Assembly (NCBI GenBank): GCA_046330225.1
Contig: JAXLTD010000001.1
Coordinates: 620,001 to 684,000 of the forward strand
Direction: 5' to 3'
Length of the DNA stretch: 64,000 nt
Source: CANJIV01 sp046330225
Lineage (GTDB): Bacteria; Actinomycetota; Thermoleophilia; Solirubrobacterales; Solirubrobacteraceae
Below the pieces are notes generated by a model. It was not told where the DNA came from, made no database searches, and saw nothing but the letters and a program-made list of their open reading frames with translations. Shown here piece by piece: positions 51,926-58,580 of this stretch. The stretch's first letter is position 1, and each line of letters opens with the position of its first letter. A program made the position numbers and the translations under genes.

Positions 51926-52996
51926 GTGAGGCGGATGGCGGGACTCCTGGCCGGCGTGGCGGTGCTCTTCGGGCTCGCGGCGCTGCCTGCCGCCGCCGCG
52001 GCGAAGACGCCGTCCGATCCGCGCGCCGGCAGCCAGCAGCCGCTGAAGATCATGCGCGTCGCCGCCGCAGTCGCGCGGGCCGGCCGGCTCCGGGATGTGC
52101 CCGTCCTCGTCGCCGACACCGGCCTCGATCTCGCCAACCCCGACCTGCGCGGGCGCCTGTTTCGTCTCCCGCGCGCCGTCAAGGCGCCAAACCCTGACGG
52201 CGTTCCGGATCCGGGCACGGTCGCGAAGGGTGCGTCGGGCTGGGACCTCATCGGCACCGACGCCCCCGGCGCGCTGGCGCCCGACGCCGATCCGTCCGAT
52301 CCCCCCGGCGGCAGCGGCCACGGCACGCTCGTCGCCGGACTGCTCGGCGCGGCCTGGAACAACCGCGTCGGCGGCGCCGGGATCGCGCCCAACGCCCGGT
52401 TCGTGGCGCTGCGGACCTGCTGGGACGACGACCAGTGCTACCAGTACGTCCAGGCGGCGGCGTTCGGCTGGGCCGCGGCGCGCGGCGTGCGCGTGGTGAG
52501 CATGAGCTGGCTGGCCGGGGACGCCGAGCCGGACTTCACGGCGGCGATCCGGCGGGCCAAGCGCACGCTCTTCGTCGCGATTCCCTCCGGCCCGGAGCCC
52601 GGAGCGAACATCGACGGCGAGGCGCGCGCCCCGTGCACGTTGAACCTCCCGAACATCCTCTGCGTGACCACGAGCAGCCCGGGCGGCGGCGTGTCCTGCG
52701 GCGCGGTCGGTCCGCGGAGCGTGGACGTGGCAGTGCCGGTGGAGAACAGCGTCACCACCGGCGTGGGCGGCGCCACCGGCGTGCCGACGGCCTGCGCCAC
52801 GAGCTTCGCCGCACCGACCGCGGCCGGCGTTGCCACGATCCTCTTCGGCGCGGTGCCGAAGGCCACGCCGGCCCAGGTCCGGGCCGCGATCGTCGCCGGT
52901 GCGCGCCGCACGGCGGGCTTCCGGGGCAAGACGGTGAGCGGCGGCGTGATCGATGCCGACGCCGCGCTGCGCATCCTGCGCGCGCGGGTCAAGTGA
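51926..52996 (+). CDS. Secreted S8 subtilisin-like serine protease
   Basis: A signal peptide (about residues 1-26, cut after AAAAA) is followed by the S8 catalytic domain: Asp64 in VADTGLD, His132 in GSGHGTLVAG and Ser293 in CATSFAAPTAAG (ATSFAAP where GTSMAAP is usual). Four Cys in the mature part could form disulfides. Length 356 aa, with no inhibitor propeptide of usual size, so it is a compact subtilase. Overlaps the next gene by 4 nt (GTGA). Confidence 0.92.
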   Translation: MRRMAGLLAGVAVLFGLAALPAAAAAKTPSDPRAGSQQPLKIMRVAAAVARAGRLRDVPVLVADTGLDLANPDLRGRLFRLPRAVKAPNPDGVPDPGTVAKGASGWDLIGTDAPGALAPDADPSDPPGGSGHGTLVAGLLGAAWNNRVGGAGIAPNARFVALRTCWDDDQCYQYVQAAAFGWAAARGVRVVSMSWLAGDAEPDFTAAIRRAKRTLFVAIPSGPEPGANIDGEARAPCTLNLPNILCVTTSSPGGGVSCGAVGPRSVDVAVPVENSVTTGVGGATGVPTACATSFAAPTAAGVATILFGAVPKATPAQVRAAIVAGARRTAGFRGKTVSGGVIDADAALRILRARVK

Positions 52997-53469
52997 CCGG
53001 CGGGCCGCGCGTCCCCGCCATCGACGCCCGCGGACTGGACGGCCGGGCCTGGTCGGTGCCGGCGGATCTCGAGGGCGAGCGCAACCTCGTCGCGTTCGCG
53101 TTCCACCGCCACCAGCAGGCCGACGTCGACACGTGGATCCCGGACCTCGAGGCCGCCGCGGCGTCCGACCCGGCGGTGCGGGCGTACGAGATCCCGACGA
53201 TCTCGCGCCGCTGGGCCCCGGCGCGGCGGTTCATCGACGGCGGGATGGTGGCCGGAATCCCCGATCCGGCCGCCCGCGCCCGGACCCTGACCGCCTACAC
53301 CGAGGTCGGGCGCGTCACCCGCGCGCTGGGCCTCGCCGGGACCGACGACATCGCGATCGTGCTCTGCGACCGGTCCGGCGCGGTGGCGTGGATGGCCGAG
53401 GGCCCCCGCAACGGGGCCGCCGCCGAGGCGCTCGCCGCGGCGCTAGCATTGCCGCTCGCGCGGGATTAG
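52993..53469 (+). CDS. Small protein, possibly thioredoxin-fold
   Basis: The 158-aa product has the pattern NLVAFAFHRHQQADVDTWIP then IAIVLCDRSGAVAWMAEG near the end, which recalls ATP10/thioredoxin-like proteins; there is no CxxC. It may be a soluble cytoplasmic protein coupled to the subtilase by a GTGA overlap. I am not sure of the family. Its last codons and stop overlap the tRNA-Gly 5' end by 10 nt (53460-53469), an unusual arrangement. Confidence 0.6.
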   Translation: MTGGPRVPAIDARGLDGRAWSVPADLEGERNLVAFAFHRHQQADVDTWIPDLEAAAASDPAVRAYEIPTISRRWAPARRFIDGGMVAGIPDPAARARTLTAYTEVGRVTRALGLAGTDDIAIVLCDRSGAVAWMAEGPRNGAAAEALAAALALPLARD

Positions 53470-53530
53470 TTCATCGGTAGAACGCGAGCTTCCCAAGCTC
53501 GAGAGACGGGTTCGATTCCCGTATCCCGCT
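53460..53530 (+). tRNA. tRNA-Gly (anticodon CCC)
   Basis: A 71-nt cloverleaf folds fully: acceptor GCGGGAT/ATCCCGC (7 bp), D-stem GTTC/GAAC, anticodon stem CGAGC/GCTCG around loop TTCCCAA (anticodon CCC), variable AGAG, T-stem ACGGG/CCCGT around TTCGATT, discriminator T; CCA is not encoded. Its 5' end overlaps the preceding coding sequence. The T-loop to discriminator part is duplicated at 56281-56302, marking an integration site. Confidence 0.97.
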
Positions 53531-53532
53531 TC
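53511..53532 (+). repeat. attL: 22-bp direct repeat inside tRNA-Gly
   Basis: The 22 bases from the T-loop to 2 nt past the tRNA recur exactly at 56281-56302. This is the usual attachment-site pattern of tyrosine-recombinase elements that insert into tRNA 3' ends and restore the tRNA. Confidence 0.9.
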
Positions 53533-53537
53533 GCCGG

Positions 53538-53575
53538 AACCCCTGCTGATTTGGGGGGTTTCGCCCTTTCGGGCG
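53538..53575 (+). terminator. Terminator-like hairpins behind tRNA-Gly
   Basis: AACCCC (53538-53543) pairs with GGGGTT (53555-53560) and is followed by TTCG; CGCCC (53562-53566) pairs with GGGCG (53571-53575) with loop TTTC. This ends tRNA transcription and lies on the island side of the attachment core, so it was probably brought in by the element. Confidence 0.5.
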
Positions 53576-53655
53576 GCCTCGAGGTACCAAGCGGGCACCA
53601 GCTTCTTTCGCAAAGCCCCTAGCCGAACGGTGGTTCACGGGCCTCCGAGGACGGA

Positions 53656-53693
53656 CTTACCGACCTTATGCGCTGGGCGATAAGTTGGGTAAG
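53656..53693. promoter_or_regulatory. Long inverted repeat upstream of the island ATPase
   Basis: CTTACCGACCTTAT (53656-53669) and ATAAGTTGGGTAAG (53680-53693) pair at 12 of 14 positions across a 10-nt spacer. The site overlaps the expected -35 region of the ATPase promoter and is AT-rich relative to its surroundings. It looks like an operator for a dimeric repressor or an element-specific recombination/replication site. Confidence 0.6.
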
Positions 53694-53699
53694 ACGGAG

Positions 53700-53705
53700 T
53701 AACCT
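53700..53705 (+). promoter_or_regulatory. -10 hexamer of the island ATPase gene
   Basis: TAACCT ends 8 nt before the ATG at 53714, next to the inverted repeat. Confidence 0.5.
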
Positions 53706-53713
53706 CGGTCGAA

Positions 53714-54880
53714 ATGGATGAGGTCGCAAACCCGTTTCGCCCCGGAGCTGGCACTGCGCCGCCAGCTCTCGTTGGGCGAGACGGGCTACTCAGGCAGTTC
53801 AAGGTCATCGCAGCGCGCGCGAAGGCTGGGCGTCCCGGTCAGAGCGTGATGCCAATCGGTCTTCGGGGAGTCGGCAAGACGGTCCTCCTGAATCGCTACG
53901 CCGAGATCGCAAGAACCGAAGGCCTCCACGTTGGCTACGTCGAGGCTCCAGAGCTTGGCAATTTCCCGACGCTACTCGCGCAGCGGATGCGAGCACTATT
54001 GCTTGAAATCGACAAGCCCGGTATGGGGTCTCGTGCAGGCGCAGCCGCCTTGGCGGCCTTGCGATCGTTCACCTACACGCTGCCCGACGGAAGCTCCATC
54101 TCGCTGGGAGTCGACGCCGCTCCTGGCGTCGCGGATTCAGGGAATCTGGCCGATGACCTCGCCGATCTTTTCATCGCGGTTGGTCGCGCCGCATCCGAGA
54201 GGGGAACGGGCATCGTGCTGGCGGTCGATGAGGTCCAGTACCTCTCTGCTGAAGAACTTGGCGGGCTAATAACAGCCAACCACCGATCGGTCCAGGAAGA
54301 TCTCCCGATCATCCTGGTGGGAGCGGGTCTTCCTCAGCTTCCGGGCCTTGCTGGCAATGCCAAGTCTTACGCTGAGCGCCTGTTTCAGTTCCCGCTGATC
54401 GGGCCGCTAGCACCCGACGAAGCAGCAGCAGTGCTCAAGCTTCCAGTCGAGTCGCACGGTGTCCACTTCGACGAGGCCGCCCTTGCCGACATCGTCGAGC
54501 AAGCAAAGGGGTACCCCTACTTCCTGCAGGAGTGGGGCTACGAGGTGTGGAACGTCTCCAACGGGTCCCCGATCACAGAGGCGGACGTGACCGTTGCTTC
54601 TGGCCGCGTGCTGACAAAGCTCGACAACAACTTCTTCCTCGTTCGGATGGACCGGCTCACGCCGGCCGAGAAGGACTATCTCCGCGCAATGGCGAGCCTC
54701 GGCGCCGGACCCCACCGATCGGGCGACATCGCGGCAAGGCTCGGGGTGAAGGTTGAGAGCGTCGCTCCGCGCAGATCCGGTCTGATCAAGAAGGGCATGA
54801 TCTACAGCCCAGCGCATGGCGACACGGCGTTCACGGTGCCAATGTTCGACGAGTTCCTCCGCCGCAGTCCCGAAGGGTAG
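53714..54880 (+). CDS. AAA-type ATPase with C-terminal winged helix (island cargo)
   Basis: The 388-aa protein has an ORC/STAND-like ATPase core: NPFRPG at the N-terminus, LVGRDGLL (19-26), Walker A GLRGVGKT (49-56), Walker B VLAVDE (168-173), and a sensor-1-like strand IILVGAGLPQ (199-208). The C-terminus (about 315-385) is a winged helix (PAEKDYLRAMA, SGDIAARLG). Relatives occur in actinobacteria and on mobile elements, often without an assigned role; regulation of a partner or DNA-bound switch functions are possible. Codon use is more AT-tolerant than in its neighbours. Start ATG is 8 nt after TAACCT. Confidence 0.85.
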   Translation: MDEVANPFRPGAGTAPPALVGRDGLLRQFKVIAARAKAGRPGQSVMPIGLRGVGKTVLLNRYAEIARTEGLHVGYVEAPELGNFPTLLAQRMRALLLEIDKPGMGSRAGAAALAALRSFTYTLPDGSSISLGVDAAPGVADSGNLADDLADLFIAVGRAASERGTGIVLAVDEVQYLSAEELGGLITANHRSVQEDLPIILVGAGLPQLPGLAGNAKSYAERLFQFPLIGPLAPDEAAAVLKLPVESHGVHFDEAALADIVEQAKGYPYFLQEWGYEVWNVSNGSPITEADVTVASGRVLTKLDNNFFLVRMDRLTPAEKDYLRAMASLGAGPHRSGDIAARLGVKVESVAPRRSGLIKKGMIYSPAHGDTAFTVPMFDEFLRRSPEG

Positions 54881-55121
54881 AAGACATCGGGTGGAGGCTT
54901 GGCGTATCAGGCCTCGTCGGTAGGTCGCGGAAGGACGCGGACGCAAGTGCCAGGGGGCCGAGCCGGCGCGCTCGGCGGCGGTAGAGCGTCGCGAAAGACG
55001 GCTGGCCCGCGCGGCTAGCCGCGGCGGCCTAGCGGACGGTGGCGCGCCGTGCGAGGCCGGCAGCCTCGGTGTGCCCGACCGGCAGCACAAGACGGGATGC
55101 GGTCGCGTCCGCAGCGCGGTC

Positions 55122-55127
55122 TACGGT
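55122..55127 (+). promoter_or_regulatory. -10 hexamer of the second island gene
   Basis: TACGGT ends 6 nt before the GTG at 55134 and decides that start over an in-frame Met at 55071. Confidence 0.5.
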
Positions 55128-55133
55128 TCGTCG

Positions 55134-55586
55134 GTGTCTGCCGACCTCGCCGGATATCCGCACGCCGCGCTCGTGCTCGATTCGCGCGAGAAGCTGGGCG
55201 GGCTGTGGCTCCCGTGGTACATGGATCGAGATGGACCGGGCGCGTGGGGTGGTTCGGTCGATCTGCGCCGATGCCGTCAAGTGACCGTGGCGGACGTCTG
55301 CGAGGGCCGGGCCGATCCCGTCCTCGACATCCCTCACGACAACGGCTGGACCCACCGCGACCGGATCGCACACTACGAGCGGATAATCGAAGACGGCGCC
55401 GCCATCGATCCTGTGCTGTGCGGGTTCCACGTGGCCGCTGACCGTGAGCGTGTCCTGGCAGATGGCTGCCACCGGGCCTGCGCTGGCTTCAACCGCTGGG
55501 AGCGGAGGGGGGGATTGCATCTCACGATGCTATGCGGCCCTCCCGGAGATTGGCCAATCGACGCTGACCCCCGGCTGCGCGAGTAG
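55134..55586 (+). CDS. Island protein with a ParB/sulfiredoxin-like DGxHR motif
   Basis: I do not recognise the 150-aa product with certainty. Near its C-terminus it has VLADGCHRACAGF (about 107-119), similar to the DGxHR motif of ParB/Srx-fold nucleotide-binding proteins, preceded by DRIAHYERIIEDG. The N-terminal half is rich in Trp and Asp (LWLPWYMDRDGPGAWGG). No signal peptide. Start at GTG 55134 is set by TACGGT 6 nt upstream. It is in the same direction as the ATPase gene, separated by 253 nt without a gene. Confidence 0.6.
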   Translation: MSADLAGYPHAALVLDSREKLGGLWLPWYMDRDGPGAWGGSVDLRRCRQVTVADVCEGRADPVLDIPHDNGWTHRDRIAHYERIIEDGAAIDPVLCGFHVAADRERVLADGCHRACAGFNRWERRGGLHLTMLCGPPGDWPIDADPRLRE

Positions 55587-55650
55587 CGCATGTCCATGCG
55601 CCACTCGGCCGGATTACGTCCGTCCGATGCTGCGCGGACGATGAACGGCG

Positions 55651-56073
55651 ATGGAAGACGAAGAACGCGATCAGCAGGCGCTCATGTTCGAGGTCCTCGA
55701 AGGTCGCCGGATCGCAACCGACGGGCAGCTAGGCCAGATGCCGGCTCTCATTGTGGCCGCACAGGCGTTCCTGCTCACGGTCCTCACGCGGCCCGAGTTA
55801 CCCGCCCGGGTTCGCGTGGCCGTAGCTGTCGCAGGGATCGCCGCAACGATCTCGGCGGGCGTCGGCACCTGGCAGCAGCGCCAGCGTGAGGTCGCGTTGA
55901 GCGAACGAATCGCGGTGCATGCCCGGGCGCTCGGGCTTCCCGAGCTCCGTCGCCGCGGATGGGACGCTCCATTCCGCCCTTTCTCGTTGGGTTCATGGCG
56001 CGGATGGGCAATTTGGGAGGCTGCCTTGGCTCTGTTCATTGCCGCCGACATCGCGGCGGTGCTCTGGGTGTGA
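55651..56073 (+). CDS. Small membrane protein (island cargo)
   Basis: The 140-aa product has a charged N-terminus (MEDEERDQQ), two adjacent hydrophobic helices (about 30-72), a basic middle and a final helix at the C-terminus (about 119-140) ending the protein. So it is an integral membrane protein with three predicted segments and no recognised domain. In cargo islands an ATPase plus a small membrane protein often form a sensor-effector pair; that is speculation here. No clear -10 hexamer or ribosome-binding site precedes the ATG. Confidence 0.55.
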   Translation: MEDEERDQQALMFEVLEGRRIATDGQLGQMPALIVAAQAFLLTVLTRPELPARVRVAVAVAGIAATISAGVGTWQQRQREVALSERIAVHARALGLPELRRRGWDAPFRPFSLGSWRGWAIWEAALALFIAADIAAVLWV

Positions 56074-56280
56074 CTCGGTGAGCCGCTCCGACGAGCCCGC
56101 ATTGCTCGGCGAGCTTGAATGCGAACGGAGCGGCGGGTTCCGTCGATGAGCGTTCAAGCGACAACCCCGGGTCCGTAGGGCACCGGGCGATGCTTGGCCG
56201 CGGCGCCTGGCGCGGCGCCCAGCGCTGATCGCCCACGCAGAGCCCGGGCCATCACTAACGTACCTCAGACGCCTCGGCCA

Positions 56281-56302
56281 TTCGATTCCCGTATCCCGCT
56301 TC
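56281..56302 (+). repeat. attR: 22-bp direct repeat of the tRNA-Gly 3' end
   Basis: Exact copy of 53511-53532; sequence diverges immediately on both sides. Host sequence to the right (CCAGCC...) would be the original downstream flank of the tRNA gene. Confidence 0.9.
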
Positions 56303-56653
56303 CAGCCGTCCTGCCACCGTGGGGCGGCTGCGCGCGTTCAGCGGCCGACGTGCTCGGACGCCCTCGGCACCGGACCCGTGTGCCTGGCCGGGCGGTCGCA
56401 GCGTCCCGTGGCTCAAGCGCCGCCGGCGGGCCGTCGATGCCACGGGCGCCGGCGGAGTGTGCCGACGGGCTCCGCCGGTCATCGCTTGCTCGGACCCGGC
56501 CCGGGCCGCCGGGGCCCGGGAGGGATCGGTCGCCGCGGACCGAACCATCCGCACAAGCGGGTCGCTCCGGATGGGCGCGCCGGTCCCGGCGTGCCCGGCC
56601 CGTCGGCGCGGAGCGGCCCGCTGACGTTCGGCGCTGCGGCGACTCGCGGCCGG

Positions 56654-56819
56654 TCATGCGCCGCCGGCGCGCGTCCGCGACACCGTGACCTCAGGGGCTG
56701 ACCTGATCGTCTGGGGGACGACGCGGTAGCGCTCGGTCAGGCGCACGAGGGTGTCGAGCTGCTCGTCGCCGGCCTCGGTGTCGAGGTCGAAGCGCCGCCG
56801 GATCGCCTCAGTCTGGCCA
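56654..56819 (-). pseudogene. Degenerate C-terminal fragment of an OsmC-like protein
   Basis: On the minus strand this frame reads AIRRRFDLDTEAGDEQ, LVRLTERYRVVPQTIR and PEVTVSRTRAGG before a stop at 56654, which matches the C-terminal region of OsmC-type peroxide-detoxifying proteins. The conserved Cys of TERYCVV is Arg here, and no upstream domain or start is found. It is thus a remnant, beginning at or inside the dispersed repeat. The whole 56303-56953 stretch holds no convincing gene apart from this and the repeat copy. Confidence 0.5.
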
Positions 56820-56840
56820 GCGCAGCGGGCGGGACCATGC

Positions 56841-56895
56841 CGTTCTCGTGCGCGCGGGCCACCGATTCGGTGGCTGGGACACGCAGGTTGGCGGG
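56841..56895 (-). repeat. Fourth, inverted copy of the palindromic repeat
   Basis: CCACCGATTCGGTGG at 56859-56873 is flanked by CGTTCTCGTGCGCGC on the left and CTGGGACACGCAGGTT on the right. These align with the reverse complement of the copies at 32401-32594, so it is a dispersed repeat family, here inverted. Confidence 0.8.
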
Positions 56896-56953
56896 CGGAC
56901 CTCCGGCGTGCCGGGACGCCGGTGGTCGTGCGGCAGCGGCCCGCCGGGGCGGC

Positions 56954-57268
56954 CTACGTGTCCGCGGCCAGCCGCGTCCGCACGGACGCGACCTTGTCGT
57001 CCAGCGTCTGGCCGGGCCGGTCGCGCCGCTCGTCGAGCTTGAGCACCGTGTAGACCCGCGGCGCGCCGAGCTCGAAGGGAACGTCGTGCAGCCAGCCCAC
57101 GACGGCGAGGATGTCCTCGGTGCGGCCCTCGAGCGAGGTCCCCATCGCGTGCATCTCGTAGCGGACCTTGTCCTGGCGGGCGAGGTGACGCTGGATCTCG
57201 GCGACGTAGGCGCTGGCGCTCGGGTCCGGCCGGCCGAGGGCGAGGATCGTGAGGTCGGCGGTGGCCAC
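56954..57268 (-). CDS. MTH1187-family thiamine-binding-type protein
   Basis: The 104-aa ferredoxin-like-fold protein matches the MTH1187/YkoF-like family (DLTILALGR, EMHAMGTSLEGRTEDILAVVGWLH, TVLKLDERRDRPGQTLDDKV). Members bind thiamine or related ligands and are cytoplasmic. The GTG start follows a TAGGCT -10 by 6 nt on the minus strand. It is not obviously linked to its neighbours. Confidence 0.85.
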   Translation of the reverse strand: MATADLTILALGRPDPSASAYVAEIQRHLARQDKVRYEMHAMGTSLEGRTEDILAVVGWLHDVPFELGAPRVYTVLKLDERRDRPGQTLDDKVASVRTRLAADT

Positions 57269-57274
57269 GCGGCC

Positions 57275-57280
57275 AGCCTA
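57275..57280 (-). promoter_or_regulatory. -10 hexamer of the MTH1187-family gene
   Basis: TAGGCT on the minus strand, 6 nt before the GTG at 57268. Confidence 0.5.
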
Positions 57281-57306
57281 GTGCCCCGCGGCTCCCGGGG
57301 CGAGGA

Positions 57307-57780
57307 CTAGAAGGGCGAGCCGGCGAGGAAGAAGAACCAGAATCCGAACGCGGCCGCCGCGGCGCTGACCGAGATGACCATGACCACATCGAGCACGGTG
57401 CGCGGCCGGCCCGAGTCGCGCTCCCCGCGCATGCTGCGATGCCAGGGCATGCGGACGCGGACCTGGGAGCTGCGGCCGGTCATCCGCTCGTACACGAGAT
57501 TCAGGCGCGCGAGGGCCTTGGCCGTGACGATCATCGAGCCGATGATCCCCACGAGGATGAGGATGTACGGGCCCAGCTTGGGGTCCGAGGTCTTCTGGAG
57601 CATCGACCCGATCCACAGCCAGAGCACGGGGATGCCCAGCCACAGGAAGATGCTTCCGGCGGCCATCACGGCGATGAGGAACCACGCCACGGCCCGCTTG
57701 GGGGCGGGCACGCGCGGATCGGCGGGGGGTCCGGCAGGCGCGACACGGTCAGGTGCCGGTGCGTTGGTCGGCACGGGCAT
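57307..57780 (-). CDS. Four-helix membrane protein, function unknown
   Basis: A Pro/Ala-rich cytoplasmic N-terminus (1-28) is followed by two tightly spaced hydrophobic helices (about 30-62), a third (about 69-90), a basic loop with RVRMPWHRS, and a final helix (about 129-154). No known domain. 157 aa. TATCCT lies 9 nt before the ATG on the minus strand. It points the same way as the MTH1187-family gene downstream. Confidence 0.7.
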   Translation of the reverse strand: MPVPTNAPAPDRVAPAGPPADPRVPAPKRAVAWFLIAVMAAGSIFLWLGIPVLWLWIGSMLQKTSDPKLGPYILILVGIIGSMIVTAKALARLNLVYERMTGRSSQVRVRMPWHRSMRGERDSGRPRTVLDVVMVISVSAAAAAFGFWFFFLAGSPF

Positions 57781-57789
57781 GCCGCAGGG

Positions 57790-57795
57790 AGGATA
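57790..57795 (-). promoter_or_regulatory. -10 hexamer of the four-helix membrane protein gene
   Basis: TATCCT on the minus strand, 9 nt before the ATG at 57780; it falls just beyond the stop codon of the zinc-ribbon gene. Confidence 0.4.
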
Positions 57796-57801
57796 CGGGG
57801 C

Positions 57802-57993
57802 TTACCAGGCCTGCTCGGCGCCGCAGCCCGGGCACTGCACCGACGCGCTCACGTCCGCCTGGAACCCGGCGCCGCAGGCGCACGCGTAGAGCGCGCGATC
57901 GTGCGTGCGGGCCTCGATGACCTCCGCGTCGAGCCAGTCCGCAGGCTGACCGGCGCTGGAGGGGGCGATCTCGATGACGGTGGGCTGGATCAT
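57802..57993 (-). CDS. Small zinc-ribbon protein
   Basis: A 63-aa protein whose C-terminal half holds YACACGAGF (Cys38, Cys40) and VQCPGCG (Cys54, Cys57), a likely zinc ribbon. The N-terminal half (PTVIEIAPSS) is variable. Function unknown; such peptides may act in transcription or as metal-site proteins. It lies between the membrane protein gene and the divergent ccmE. Confidence 0.6.
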   Translation of the reverse strand: MIQPTVIEIAPSSAGQPADWLDAEVIEARTHDRALYACACGAGFQADVSASVQCPGCGAEQAW

Positions 57994-58149
57994 GGGGCGT
58001 GCCGGACAGGGAACGTCCGCGGGGGCCGGAGGTTGCTCGCCAGCGCCCTTCTTCACGCAAGCCCAACATCCTGCTCGGAGGTTCGGCGGATCCGGCGCGT
58101 TGGCGCCGAGCCCCGCCGGCGGCGCGGCTGCGCGCCCGGAGGTCTGGGA

Positions 58150-58155
58150 TACTCC
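58150..58155 (+). promoter_or_regulatory. -10-like element of ccmE
   Basis: TACTCC ends 7 nt before the ATG at 58163 and fixes the ccmE start over an in-frame Met at 57974. Confidence 0.35.
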
Positions 58156-58162
58156 CGGGGCG

Positions 58163-58570
58163 ATGGATCCTTCCCGCAAGCGCCGGATTCGCCTCGTCGT
58201 CGCGCTCTCGGTGGCCGTGCTGCTGTCCGGAGCCCTCGCGTACACGAGCTTCAGTGCCTCGAGCGAGGCCAAGCAGCCCAGCCAGCTCGCCGCCGGCGCG
58301 CAGGCCGGGCGGTCCTACGAGCTCACGGGCAAGGTGGTCAACGGCTCGATCAAGCGCACCGGCGGCGACACGATCGTCTTCCGGGTCCGCGACCGGTCGG
58401 GAACCGCCTCGGTTCCCGTGCGGTACACCGGGGCCGTGCCGGACCCCTTCCGCCAGGGCCGCGAGATCGTCGTGACGGTCCGCAAGCAGGGCGACGTCTT
58501 CGTGGGCGAGAAGGACACGCTCGTCACGAAGTGCCCCTCGAAGTTCAGCAAGAGCGAGCAGACCTCCTGA
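58163..58570 (+). CDS. ccmE: Cytochrome c maturation haem chaperone CcmE, Cys-type variant
   Basis: CcmE carries haem covalently from CcmC to CcmF. The 135-aa protein has a short cytoplasmic N-terminus, one transmembrane helix (about 9-29) and an OB-fold domain with SYELTGKVVNGS and DTIVFRVRDRSG. Near the C-terminus the usual haem-binding HxxxY is replaced by C-P-S-K-F (Cys124, Phe128); a Cys-for-His exchange (CxxxY) is known in archaea and some bacteria, but Phe for Tyr is unusual. ccmF starts 10 nt downstream. Confidence 0.9.
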   Translation: MDPSRKRRIRLVVALSVAVLLSGALAYTSFSASSEAKQPSQLAAGAQAGRSYELTGKVVNGSIKRTGGDTIVFRVRDRSGTASVPVRYTGAVPDPFRQGREIVVTVRKQGDVFVGEKDTLVTKCPSKFSKSEQTS

Positions 58571-58580
58571 GGCCCCGCCG

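Larger units (their letters stand above)
53511..56302. mobile_element. 2.8-kb integrated island in tRNA-Gly
   Basis: Bounded by the 22-bp direct repeats. GC is visibly lower than the surroundings (one sampled 60-nt line in the ATPase gene counts 37 G/C against 48 in the nearby subtilase). Contents in order: terminator hairpins, a long inverted repeat, an AAA-type ATPase (53714), a 253-nt gap with nothing recognisable (54881-55133), a small soluble protein (55134), a membrane protein (55651), and about 200 nt without a gene. No integrase or transposase reading frame is present, so it is a remnant or a satellite that needs a helper. Cargo genes carry the same TANNNT leaderless start as the host. 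Confidence 0.8.

Noticed and set aside
55009..55371. Antisense frames across the second island gene
   Set aside because: No promoter or motif; the plus-strand gene has a fitting -10 hexamer and the better motif content.
53533..56280. Integrase or transposase gene inside the tRNA island
   Set aside because: Searched by eye in all frames for RxxR...Y or DDE-like patterns in frames over 100 codons; none found, and the spaces left are too short for a full recombinase.
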